A stretch of 33,997 nucleotides of DNA from Phaffia rhodozyma. Taxonomy: Eukaryota > Basidiomycota > Tremellomycetes > Cystofilobasidiales > Mrakiaceae. Every line of letters begins with the position of its first letter. Within the stretch, counting starts at the first letter, position 1. A program made the position numbers and the translations under genes. This document shows, piece by piece, positions 25,743 to 33,997 of this stretch. The notes below the pieces were generated by a model. It did no database searches. It saw only the letters and a program-made list of their open reading frames with translations, and was not told where the DNA came from. The stretch lies in NCBI GenBank assembly GCA_014706385.1, contig JACGZH010000017.1:1-33997 (forward strand). The letters are read 5' to 3'.

Positions 25743-25829
25743 GGCACGCTCCCAGGATTGAACTGAGGACCTCCATGAGACAAGGCGCAAAGACCCTAAC
25801 ATGGCGCGATACCACTACACCAAGCATGC
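25743..25829 (-). tRNA. trnP-AGG: tRNA-Pro(AGG) with intron, unit C
   Basis: Copy of 6242-6328, same length and intron. Confidence 0.95.
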
Positions 25830-26085
25830 ACGATGCCTCCCAGCCCAGCCCAGACACCATAGGCCCATGTCTGGTCGGACACTGTCCAGCACAGCCGGGT
25901 GTATATCTGCGTTCCCATCGTCGCCACTGCACCACCACATCGTCACACCGTCACAACACTGCATCGCTCACCATGGAGCGTGCCAGTCGACAACAATGCC
26001 ACACAGACCGCAACGGTCGAGAACAGGAGGGGTGCAAAAAAGATGGCAAAAAAAGATGGCGAAAATTAGAAAAAGAAAGAAAAAG

Positions 26086-26159
26086 TGATCAATGAGGGGG
26101 TCGAACCCGCGACCTTGGCGTTATTAGCACCACGCTCTAACCAACTGAGCTAATCGATC
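26086..26159 (-). tRNA. trnI-AAT: tRNA-Ile(AAT), unit C
   Basis: Copy of 6585-6658, same length. Confidence 0.95.
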
Positions 26160-26228
26160 CGATGACTGTCAGGCCCACCCGGCAGACCATGGCCAGGTGT
26201 ACCGTCGGTCGCACCAGTCGATGGTGTG

Positions 26229-26314
26229 ACTGGCATTGACACTGGCATTGGTAATGACACTGGTGCTGGCACTGGCATCGACACTGACGTCGACACTGAC
26301 ATCGACACCGGCAC
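26229..26314. repeat. contracted minisatellite, unit C
   Basis: Counterpart of 6728-6861, same short form as in unit B. Confidence 0.9.
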
Positions 26315-26367
26315 GTGACCTGCGGCCGACACCACATACACACTCCTCAGCCATGGTCTCCCATCAA

Positions 26368-26439
26368 TGCCAAGTAGCGCAGTGGAAGCGCGCCGGGCTC
26401 ATAACCCGGAGGTCGCCTGATCGAGACGGGCCTTGGCAA
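26368..26439 (+). tRNA. trniM-CAT: initiator tRNA-Met(CAT), unit C
   Basis: Copy of 6915-6986, same length; U1-A72 is kept. Confidence 0.95.
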
Positions 26440-26596
26440 CATTGTCTTTTTGCTCGTTTTCCCTCGGTTTTTTCCCTGGCCCCCGTCCGGCCGTCCGTGC
26501 TGGAGGCCTGCAAGCCGGCCGCATGGTGCCACCGTCTGTACGGCCAGCCAGCCGGGCGCTCGACATACCCTCTGGGCACGGAGCCTCCGGGCAAGC

Positions 26597-26670
26597 GACC
26601 CATTAGCTCAGTTGGTAGCAGCGCAAGATTCCAAATCTTGAGGTCATCCGTTCAAGTCGGGTATGGGTCT
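26597..26670 (+). tRNA. trnW-CCA: tRNA-Trp(CCA), unit C
   Basis: Copy of 7144-7217, same length. Confidence 0.95.
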
Positions 26671-26884
26671 TTTTTTGTTTTCCCGCCCGTCTGCCTGCCC
26701 CACCACAGGGAGCTGTGTCGACCTGGCTCGACCGTGGTGGACACGCGCACACAGGCCAGACCGGTCGGACAGACAGTGACCCACACAACGGCCGATAGAA
26801 ACAGAGTGCAGAGAGAGCGTGCAGAGAAAAAGAAGGGCAAAAAGGAGGGCAAAAAAGAAAGGGGGACACAAAAAGTGAACATTT

Positions 26885-26983
26885 AGACCGATGTCGGGAT
26901 CGAACCGACGACCAGCAGCGAGCGAAGACGACCTTGCGGACGAGTACCGAAAACTGCTGTGATAGCCACTACACCAATCGGCC
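26885..26983 (-). tRNA. trnR-TCG: tRNA-Arg(TCG) with intron, unit C
   Basis: Copy of 7432-7530, same length and intron. Confidence 0.94.
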
Positions 26984-27205
26984 AGATATGATCACTTGCC
27001 CTGCCCCGGTGACCACTACATCGGCAGCAGCAGCTGGGAGAACGTCATCGGTCGCATCGCCCGTCTGGCCGAGACAGTGCGCATGCTGCGTGAGAGCGAC
27101 CGGACTGGACCGAAGGCAGGAACCCTAGCAGTCAAAGAGGAAGCAGCCACAAGGCAGAAAAAAAAGAACAAAAAAGAACAAAAAGCAAAAGGCAAAAAAA
27201 CAAGA

Positions 27206-27292
27206 TCGCCGCTCTCGGGATCGAACCGAGTGCCTTCGGTGAACAAGTGTATCCTTTACAAACCAACGCTCTTCCAGATGAGCTAAGCGGCG
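27206..27292 (-). tRNA. trnY-GTA: tRNA-Tyr(GTA) with intron, unit C
   Basis: Copy of 7752-7838, same length and intron. Confidence 0.97.
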
Positions 27293-27534
27293 GGTATGGT
27301 GCCAGCACCGTTTGTCCGGATAGATTCTCGTCCAAGCGGACTCTGCGCAGCAGCAGTCGTCGTCGTCATCAGCACTGCCGACGCCACCGCCACCGCCACC
27401 GCCGCCACTTCCACTGCCGTCATGCTCAGCCCATCTGACGGCCGGATCCGACCGCACCTCCGCCTGGCCCAGCCCGGCCGCCCACCAACCATCAGGAAGG
27501 ATGGGAAACACAGCAAAAGAGGAAAAAAAAGAGT

Positions 27535-27621
27535 TGCCCAGAGCGAGAATCGAACTCGCGGCTGAGGATCACACTCGGGTGACGGTATGAGACCTACGTT
27601 TTACCACTAAACTACCCAGGC
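27535..27621 (-). tRNA. trnM-CAT: elongator tRNA-Met(CAT) with intron, unit C
   Basis: Copy of 8081-8167, same length and intron. Confidence 0.85.
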
Positions 27622-27772
27622 ACGTTGACTGCCCAGCCGCCCCGGCGGTCGACCTCGATGGGCTACGTCTGGCCGAGCGGACGGTGTGGGCCGGGTCCTG
27701 ACCACACCGGTACACCAACACATCGACACACCAACACCCTTAGAGACAACACGACCGGGCGACGGGCACCAG

Positions 27773-27845
27773 GCCCGAATAGCTAAGTGGTTATAGTGCG
27801 CCGCTCGTAACGGTGAGGTCCGTGGTTCAAATCCGCGTTTGGGCT
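27773..27845 (+). tRNA. trnT-CGT: tRNA-Thr(CGT), unit C
   Basis: Copy of 8319-8391, same length. Confidence 0.94.
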
Positions 27846-28037
27846 TGCTTTTTGCTCCGATGTCCGCTGTGTGTATCGGGTCGGCCGTGCGTGTCATGCC
27901 GGCCGGGCCACGTGCGGCGGGCGGACAGGTCGGCCAGCGATGTAAGCACACCTGCCAGCGGACACGCGCCGACGGACCCTTGCCAGCGGACACACCGCCA
28001 GAACGAGACTCGCGAGGGCAATAGGCCGACAACGACC

Positions 28038-28120
28038 GGTTCTATGGTGAAGTTGGTTATCACGCGAGATTCTGATTGACTCACCTTCTCGAATCCCCAG
28101 TTCGAATCTGAGTAGGACCT
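28038..28120 (+). tRNA. trnQ-CTG: tRNA-Gln(CTG) with intron, unit C
   Basis: Copy of 8584-8666, same length and intron. Confidence 0.94.
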
Positions 28121-28293
28121 TTCCTTTTTTTTCGCCCTCTTTTTCCCGTCCTCCCTCCTGCCGCCTGTGCCGTCTTCTGTCGGACTCGGCCCGGTCTGGC
28201 GTGTGCCGTCCGGTGCGGCCTTCTCTCGTCCTGTCTCGTCCTGTCTCGTCCTGTCTTGTCATCTCTCGTCTTTTTCCACCGACGCTTACCTTT

Positions 28294-28391
28294 ACTCCAT
28301 TGGCGAAGTGGTTATCGCATTGTTCTTATAGGTTGCCGTCCGTGCCTCTAGTGCTTAACAAGGATCATGAGTTCGAACCTCATATGGAGTA
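28294..28391 (+). tRNA. trnI-TAT: tRNA-Ile(TAT) with intron, unit C
   Basis: Copy of 8840-8937, same length and intron. Confidence 0.96.
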
Positions 28392-28469
28392 TCTTTTGCC
28401 TCCCGGACGGACGGACGGACGGCCGGCTGGAGACCGACAAACTGACCGGCCAGGCCTGTGCGATCACTG

Positions 28470-28569
28470 GCGGGATTGGTGTAGTGGTATCACGCCGTCT
28501 TCGGGCTTTGCTGGCTCGCATGAAACACGTGTCTGACGGAGGTCCTCGGTTCAATCCCGGGATCGCGCC
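28470..28569 (+). tRNA. trnP-CGG: tRNA-Pro(CGG) with intron, unit C
   Basis: Copy of 9016-9115, same length; the G4-G69 mismatch is kept. Confidence 0.94.
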
Positions 28570-28796
28570 TTGTCTTTTTGCCGACCTGGCTTTTATCTTG
28601 TATCTTTTGTCTTTTGTCTTTTGTCTTTTGTCTTTATCGCCATCTTATCTTCTTTCTTTCTTGCCGATCGATCGTGTCTGTCGATCTTATCTGCCATCTC
28701 TGTCGGCTGGCTGTGTATCTTATCATGCATCTTATCTTGCGATGGCTTCTCTCGGTCTGTCCATCGTGGGCGTGTGCTGAGGGCAAAAAGACGTCA

Positions 28797-28880
28797 TGGT
28801 CACCGCCAGGATCGAACTGGCGACCTATTGCGCACCGGGTGAGATGTGAAGCAAGCGTCATACCACTAGACCAGGCGACC
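28797..28880 (-). tRNA. trnV-CAC: tRNA-Val(CAC) with intron, unit C
   Basis: Copy of 9336-9419, same length and intron. Confidence 0.93.
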
Positions 28881-29063
28881 GATCGACACGGCCTTTTCTC
28901 CGCCGGGCTCCGTACTCCGGGGCTCGACGTCCGACGTCCGACGTCCGATATCCGATGGGCGATCGGACGGATCGGCCGGACGCCCACCGCCTCGGATAAC
29001 CCTAGCAGAGCCAACGCCCACACATCCACTTGGCCATACATCCACACAACCAGACGAAAGCTA

Positions 29064-29113
29064 AAGGCAAAGATGGTGGAACGGTCGTCATGGCCGGCTG
29101 CCAGCTTGTATGC
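29064..29113 (+). promoter_or_regulatory. leader of permuted tRNA-Arg, unit D
   Basis: Same leader as 9603-9652: stem arm 29064-29074 and the A-box-like element after it. Confidence 0.55.
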
Positions 29114-29210
29114 ATCAGGAAATCGCGGGTTCGAACCCCGTCTTGGTCTAGTGGTCCCACCACCCATTCGCTCTGGCCGAGTGGCCCAGCGGTAAGGCGT
29201 CTGACTACGA
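29114..29210 (+). tRNA. trnR-ACG: circularly permuted tRNA-Arg(ACG), unit D
   Basis: Copy identical to 40-136. Confidence 0.9.
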
Positions 29211-29228
29211 GGATCTTTGCCTTCTTTT
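29211..29228 (+). terminator. trailer stem arm and TTTT terminator, unit D
   Basis: Stem arm complementary to 29064-29074, then TTTT at 29225-29228. Confidence 0.75.
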
Positions 29229-29416
29229 GTTTTGGTCTTTCTGTTGTGTTGACACTGTGTTGACACTGTGTTGCTGGTGCATTGCATTGCATGGTTGTGT
29301 TCTCGTTGTGTTCTCATTGTGTTCTCGCTATGTTTTTACTGTGTTGCCATTGTTATGCTGTTGTCTTTCTGCCATATGTCTTTTTCTCTTTCTATATTGA
29401 TGCATCTATCGTTGAC

Positions 29417-29629
29417 AGAAAAAAAAGAAGAAAAAAGAAGAAAAAAGAAGAAAAAGAAGAAAAAAGAAGAAAAAAGGAAAAGAGGGAAAAGAAGGGAAAA
29501 GAGGGAAAAGAGGGGAAAAAAGAGGGGGAAAAAGAAGGGAAAAAAGAAGGAAAAAAGAGGAAAAAAGAGGAAAGAAAAAGGACAAAGAAAAAACGGGAGA
29601 GGAAAAAGAAAAAAGAAAAAAAAAAAGAG
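29417..29629. repeat. long purine tract, unit D
   Basis: Counterpart of 321-452, 213 bases, the longest of the four. The interval 29211-29762 holds no gene apart from this tract and the trailer. Confidence 0.9.
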
Positions 29630-29762
29630 TACACAGCATAGGGTAACAGCGGACGCTATGTGGCGGGTAATCCTATGAGTAGCACAGCAAGTAACACAGC
29701 AACTGACACAGCAAGTAACCCTACACCGACCACGCCACCCGCCCAGACGGGCCGAACAAAAA

Positions 29763-29856
29763 GGCGCGATTCCGGGATTGAACCGAAGACCTCCAAGAGA
29801 TGTGCACGGCAGAAAGTGTGCCCAAACTTGGCGTGATACCACTACACCAATCACGC
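29763..29856 (-). tRNA. trnP-TGG: tRNA-Pro(TGG) with intron, unit D
   Basis: Copy of 587-679 with a 22-nt intron. Confidence 0.95.
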
Positions 29857-29998
29857 ACGATGGCAGCCCGTCAGCCCGTCTGTCTGTCTGCCTGGCGGGG
29901 TGTGAGCATGCGGAGACAGCAAACACAGACAGCAAGGAAGGATCGACGCGACAGAAGGCAGAGAGAACGGAAGTGGGCAAAAAGAAAAAGAGAAAGGA

Positions 29999-30108
29999 CG
30001 ACCGCTGTAGGATTTGAACCTACGCCTTCAGAGAAGAGTAGCTGTCGCGTCGTCCCACAGAGGGGACTCGTTCGAGGCTACCGCGTTAGACCACTCCGCC
30101 AAACGGCC
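29999..30108 (-). tRNA. trnS-CGA: tRNA-Ser(CGA) with intron, unit D
   Basis: Copy of 822-931, same length and intron. Confidence 0.95.
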
Positions 30109-30265
30109 TTGGATGGACGCCGCTCGGTGAGCGGTGAGCACAAGCCGGTGGGCAGCAGACCAAGAGAAGACACACAGAACACGACACACAACATGCCATA
30201 TGAAATGCAACGAAATCAAATACGCCAAGATAAAACAAAACACACCGAAACACACCAAAAAGAGA

Positions 30266-30347
30266 TGGAGACTCCGGGAATCGAACCCAGGAATGACACA
30301 TGATCGACAGTGCGAAGCGTCCAGTTTACCAACTAGCCTAAATCCCC
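30266..30347 (-). tRNA. trnA-CGC: tRNA-Ala(CGC) with intron, unit D
   Basis: Copy of 1088-1169, same length and intron. Confidence 0.9.
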
Positions 30348-30382
30348 AGCTGCCCTGCCCCCCCCGGCCGGGACAAAAGGAA

Positions 30383-30481
30383 TGATGAAGACGAGATTTG
30401 AACTCGCGCCATTACTGACTGCGGTCTGGACTCGGAAGAGAGACCTAAACACAGCGCCTTAGACCACTCGGCCACTTCACC
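30383..30481 (-). tRNA. trnL-TAG: tRNA-Leu(TAG) with intron, unit D
   Basis: Copy of 1204-1302, same length and intron. Confidence 0.95.
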
Positions 30482-30679
30482 AGCATGCTTTCCCTGCGTT
30501 TGTGGTGTTGTTTGTGGTGTCGTTTGTGGTGTGTGGTGTGGTGTGGTGCTGTGCTTTGTGCGGAACCCTAACGAGCACGCGTCGACCAGACGCCCGCCGG
30601 GGCGACAGGGAAGGATACAACAGAAAAAGAAGAAGAAGAAATGAACGGAAATGAACGGAGAATAAAAAAAAGAAGAATG

Positions 30680-30752
30680 TTCCTGCTAGCCGATTTGAAC
30701 GACTGACCTCGACATTACTAGTGTCGCGCTCTACCAACTGAGCTAAGAAGGA
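30680..30752 (-). tRNA. trnT-AGT: tRNA-Thr(AGT), unit D
   Basis: Copy of 1502-1574, same length. Confidence 0.94.
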
Positions 30753-30943
30753 CGGTTGGTGTCCACCGAGCGCGTCGGTACGTCCTTCGTGTCCTGCCCC
30801 TGTGTCGGCACAGACGCACTGCTCGTCCGAACGGCAGCACACACCATCATCGCACCAGTCGGCGAGACCGAACACGGACGATCGGCAGATGTGCACCCGC
30901 CAGCACAGAGCCGATCGGTGTGTGGGACGAGAAAAAAAAAGGA

Positions 30944-31014
30944 TACAACCGCGGGGAATCGAACCCCGGCCTAGTGCATGGCAAGCACCAATGATACCAT
31001 TTCACCACAGCTGT
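30944..31014 (-). tRNA. trnG-GCC: tRNA-Gly(GCC), unit D
   Basis: Copy of 1766-1836, same length. Confidence 0.95.
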
Positions 31015-31185
31015 TGGATGCTGTACGGTCTGTTCATTCAGTCCACAGTCCAAAACGGACCGGCAGACAGCAAGGGGGTGTGGCAGTGTTGCAACGTGGC
31101 ATCATACTACCATGGCACCGCACCTGAGAGCACAGCCCGGCCAGGCAGACCCGAGAGGCACGGCCCGTGCCGGCCGGACAAAAAG

Positions 31186-31278
31186 TGATGAGGGCGAGAT
31201 TCGAACTCGCGCCATTACTGACTGCGGGGCATAGAAAGAGCCTTAACACAGCGCCTTAGACCACTCGGCCACCTCACC
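31186..31278 (-). tRNA. trnL-AAG: tRNA-Leu(AAG) with intron, unit D
   Basis: Copy of 2008-2100, same length and intron. Confidence 0.95.
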
Positions 31279-31488
31279 TGGATGAAGGCCTGTCCGGCCG
31301 GTCGGCCAGTGTGCTCGCAGCAGCCGGCCTGTCTCGGTGCAACACATGGTGTGTGATGTGGTGGGCAGGACGGAGCATGACCGAGAGGAGCAGAGCGAAA
31401 GAAGAGAGTGCAAAAAAGGCAGCGGGCGGAAAAAAAAAAAAAGACTACCAAAAAACACAAAAAAACACATAAAAACGACACAAAAAAG

Positions 31489-31561
31489 TGGAGATTGTAA
31501 GAATCGAACTCACGACCTCAACCATGCTAAGATTGCGCTCTGCCAACTGAGCTAAATCCCC
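31489..31561 (-). tRNA. trnA-AGC: tRNA-Ala(AGC), unit D
   Basis: Copy of 2310-2382, same length. Confidence 0.96.
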
Positions 31562-31791
31562 GTGTGTGTCTGTCTGTCCGTGCTACCAGCCCAGATCGTC
31601 AGACATGCCCGCGCGACCCACCAGCCGACCCACCTCTCACCTCTGTTCAACCCTCCATGCACCCTTCCACCGTCGACGGCCCACCAAGCACACACCAAGC
31701 CAGCAAACAAAAACACAAAGAACGAAAACAGAAACAGAAACAGAAACAGAAACAGAAACAAAAAATCACACCGACACACAAAAACGAAGCT

Positions 31792-31885
31792 AGCCCCATG
31801 GGGGGGTCGAACCCCCAGCCTTCAGATGCCAACTGTCAAGAGACTGGGTAAGAGTCTGACGCTCTACCGATTGAGCTAACAGGGC
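31792..31885 (-). tRNA. trnK-CTT: tRNA-Lys(CTT) with intron, unit D
   Basis: Copy of 2607-2700, same length and intron. Confidence 0.95.
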
Positions 31886-32052
31886 GGTTATAGTCCCCAG
31901 CCCGGCCCGTACCCCTAGACACCAACGCCACCACCCAACTAGCCCCTCCCACGCCCCGGTCGTGTGCCTCAGAGTCTTGCCGCCGTCCGCCCAGTGTCTT
32001 GTACTGCCACCGCCTCCGCCCCCGCCACGCGCACAAAAAAAAATGACAAAAA

Positions 32053-32124
32053 TGAGATGTAGGTGAATCGAACACCTGTCTCCAGAATGGAAATCTGGAA
32101 TAATAACCATTATACGAACATCCC
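32053..32124 (-). tRNA. trnG-TCC: tRNA-Gly(TCC), unit D
   Basis: Copy of 2869-2940, same length. Confidence 0.94.
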
Positions 32125-32322
32125 GTTGATGGCAGGGTCCACATACATCAGTCCTATACCCTGCGCATACAGTGCACACTCTACAGCCCGCCAGCATACC
32201 AAGCGTCTCACGTGTACACCCACATTCTCACCCACCTTCTCACTCACACCTCAACCACACCCCAACCACACCCCACTCACACCCCACTCACACCCCAACC
32301 ACGCCCGCCGCAAAAAAAGAGA

Positions 32323-32408
32323 AACCCCGCCTGGGGATTGAACCCAGAATCTTCACCTCTCTCACCAGACAGTAGGAAGGAGACGCGTTACCATTCTGCC
32401 AACGGGGC
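32323..32408 (-). tRNA. trnR-CCT: tRNA-Arg(CCT) with intron, unit D
   Basis: Copy of 3129-3214, same length and intron. Confidence 0.86.
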
Positions 32409-32517
32409 GTGTGTGTGCCCGGGCAGGGTGCACTCGCTCTACCCGGCCCACACTCCCGCACACTCCCGCACACTCCCGCACACTCCCGGACCCACACACA
32501 CCTCACGCACCCCATCC

Positions 32518-32599
32518 GGACAGATGGCCGAGCGGTCTAAGGCGTCAGACTCAAGTTCTGATATCGCAAGATGCGGGGGTTCGAATCCCCCTCTGTTCA
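32518..32599 (+). tRNA. trnL-CAA: tRNA-Leu(CAA), unit D
   Basis: Copy of 3304-3385, same length. Confidence 0.96.
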
Positions 32600-32773
32600 T
32601 CTTTTGCCCCCCGCCGAGAGGTTCCGTGTGGTTTTGCAACCAAGACTCTGTTTCTGATAGCATCATACCAGACCTCACCTCACCGCACCTTACCGCACCG
32701 CACCTTACCGCACCTCACCGCACCGCACCGCACTTCGCCCCACCGGCCGACACACCACGCCTCCATCCCACAC

Positions 32774-32845
32774 GGGCTTATGGTGTAGTGGTATCACATT
32801 CGCTTTGCATGCGAAAGGCCGCGGGTTCAATCCCTGCTGGGTCCA
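32774..32845 (+). tRNA. trnA-TGC: tRNA-Ala(TGC), unit D
   Basis: Copy of 3535-3606, same length. Confidence 0.96.
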
Positions 32846-32985
32846 CTTTTTGCCGTCCGGTCGGAAGCATGCTGACCGGCGGCCACCCGCTCACAGCCTA
32901 CCGCACGACGGAGCAGGCTGCACACGACTGCGCACGACTGCAGACGACTGCAGACGACTCGACCGATTCGGCGTGCTTGTACTAG

Positions 32986-33058
32986 TCCTCATTGGTCAAA
33001 CGGTTTACGATATCAGCTTTTCACGCTGAGGACCCGGGTTCGACTCCCGGATGGGGAA
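32986..33058 (+). tRNA. trnE-TTC: tRNA-Glu(TTC), unit D
   Basis: Copy of 3747-3819, same length. Confidence 0.96.
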
Positions 33059-33249
33059 CGATCCTTTTTGTTTTCTCCCCGGGCTGCCTCGTCTGAGGGC
33101 CAGCTTGTCGGCAGGCATGGTCCCGGTGTCGCACGATCGGGCTGATGGGCCGGCCGACCGATGGACACACAGCGGCGGGCGGGCAGACGGCGGAGCGAGC
33201 GGTGCCTGGTCGATGAGTAGGATACTGGGCAGAGACCGGCAGTCATCAG

Positions 33250-33321
33250 AGTTGCATGGTGTAACGGTTATCACTTGAGTCTAACACACTCACGACCCCA
33301 GTTCGACTCTGGGTGCGACTA
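33250..33321 (+). tRNA. trnV-AAC: tRNA-Val(AAC), unit D
   Basis: Copy of 4011-4082, same length. Confidence 0.95.
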
Positions 33322-33603
33322 CTCTTTTTGTTCTTTTTGTTCTTTTTGCTCTTTTTTCTTGCTCTTTTTTCTTGCTCTTTTTTCTTGCTCTTTTTTTCCT
33401 GTTCTTTTTTCTGCTCCTTTGTTCCTTTTGTTTTCTCTGTGCAGATGCAGCATCTGTGACGCCGGCCTGGTCGCACCGGGCGATGTTGCGTCCACAGCTG
33501 CCACTACTCGATCGCAGGACGACAAAGCGGCTGCCACTGTGCTGTGTGCATGTGTGCAAGCGTGCCTGTGGATGATCTGTCCGATGGCGCGGCAGCCTCA
33601 TAC

Positions 33604-33674
33604 GGAGTTATAGCAAGCGGTAGTTGCGGCTGGTTGCAACCCAGCAGGTCCTGGTTCAATCCCGGGTGACTCCT
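33604..33674 (+). tRNA. trnC-GCA: tRNA-Cys(GCA) with two deletions, unit D
   Basis: Copy of 4355-4427 lacking one base in the D-arm and one C at the start of the T-stem, 71 instead of 73 bases. The anticodon arm and acceptor stem are intact. This is either a damaged gene or consensus error near the contig end; the cluster of similar deletions nearby favours error. Confidence 0.75.
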
Positions 33675-33857
33675 TTTTTCTTGCCGGCCGAGCATGCTGG
33701 TGGAAGATGGATGATGTCCATCGCAAGAACATACCAAGAACACGCACACCTCATGGACGGCAGAAGACGAGAGGGGAAGTACTGCACAGGAAAGGAGAGG
33801 GAAAAAAAATGGGAGACAAAAAGACGACAAAAAGACGACAAAAAGACGACAAAAAGA

Positions 33858-33929
33858 CTGCCCCGTACGGGCTCGAACCGTAGACCTTGGAGTTAACAGC
33901 TCCACGCTCTACCAAATGAGCTAAGGGCA
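33858..33929 (-). tRNA. trnN-GTT: tRNA-Asn(GTT) with changes, unit D
   Basis: Copy of 4613-4685, one base shorter. The acceptor 5' strand has lost a base beside the D-arm, and one D-arm base is changed. The anticodon and T-arm are intact. Same caution as for the neighbouring tRNA-Cys. Confidence 0.75.
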
Positions 33930-33997
33930 TGGGATGGTCGCCTGCTTGTCCGAGCACTCAGACAGCACACGCTGACGGTCAGTGCCCAGCATGTTTT

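Larger units (their letters stand above)
19339..29074. repeat. tRNA array repeat unit C
   Basis: Third copy, 9736 bases, with the same 34 genes. It shares some variants with unit A, others with B and others with D, so the units do not form a simple copying series. Confidence 0.97.
29075..33997. repeat. tRNA array repeat unit D, cut by the window end
   Basis: Fourth copy, present only up to the spacer after tRNA-Asn (18 genes). The final 400 or so bases contain several single-base deletions not seen in units A-C, two of them inside the tRNA-Cys copy. This fits low consensus quality at a contig end, or a decaying terminal unit. Confidence 0.95.

Noticed and set aside
1..33997. 5S rRNA, snRNA or selenocysteine tRNA within the spacers
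   Set aside because: Spacers on both strands were scanned by eye for B-box-like GGTTCGANNCC and known conserved motifs outside the called genes. None was found, although a covariance-model search would be more sensitive.
1..33997. Organelle or bacterial origin
   Set aside because: Eukaryotic initiator tRNA, 37/38 introns in many genes, Pol III terminators after every gene, C1-G72 in tRNA-Tyr and no encoded CCA all point to a nuclear genome.

Overview
This window is a tandem array of tRNA genes. I find no protein-coding gene. One block of about 9.7 kb repeats head to tail: unit A 1-9613, unit B 9614-19338, unit C 19339-29074, and a partial unit D 29075-33997. Each full unit carries 34 tRNA genes on both strands, one every 200-300 bases. 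The window holds 120 tRNA gene copies: 34 in each of A, B and C, and 18 in D.

The genes are nuclear and eukaryotic in type. They have A-box and B-box internal promoter sequences and encode no CCA tail. A run of at least four T follows each gene on its coding strand, as expected of RNA polymerase III terminators. Sixteen of the 34 genes have short introns (10-28 nt) between tRNA positions 37 and 38. There is a eukaryotic-type initiator tRNA-Met, and tRNA-Tyr has C1-G72. Tandem tRNA arrays are known from Entamoeba, but with few tRNAs per unit. The species cannot be fixed from this sequence; a unicellular eukaryote is likely.

The most notable gene opens each unit. It is a circularly permuted tRNA-Arg(ACG), with the 3' half (40-75) lying upstream of the 5' half (101-136). 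The halves pair correctly in the acceptor and anticodon stems. In units B-D an 11-nt leader arm is the exact complement of an 11-nt trailer arm, which would bring the two ends together for splicing. Permuted tRNA genes are known from Cyanidioschyzon-type red algae, prasinophyte green algae, a nucleomorph and an archaeon; I do not know of one inside a tandem tRNA array.

Order in a unit (unit A positions, strand): Arg-ACG permuted 40+; Pro-TGG 587-; Ser-CGA 822-; Ala-CGC 1088-; Leu-TAG 1204-; Thr-AGT 1502-; Gly-GCC 1766-; Leu-AAG 2008-; Ala-AGC 2310-; Lys-CTT 2607-; Gly-TCC 2869-; Arg-CCT 3129-; Leu-CAA 3304+; Ala-TGC 3535+; Glu-TTC 3747+; Val-AAC 4011+; Cys-GCA 4355+; Asn-GTT 4613-; Phe-GAA 4881+; Ser-AGA 5189-; Asp-GTC 5659-; Glu-CTC 5961-; Pro-AGG 6242-; Ile-AAT 6585-; iMet 6915+; Trp 7144+; Arg-TCG 7432-; Tyr 7752-; Met 8081-; Thr-CGT 8319+; Gln-CTG 8584+; Ile-TAT 8840+; Pro-CGG 9016+; Val-CAC 9336-.

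Nineteen of the 20 amino acids are covered; no His gene was found, and several isoacceptors are absent. Spacers hold simple repeats and minisatellites, and these account for most of the length differences between units. Scattered base differences are shared among units in a mosaic pattern, which suggests exchange between units. Small deletions gather in roughly the last 400 bases.
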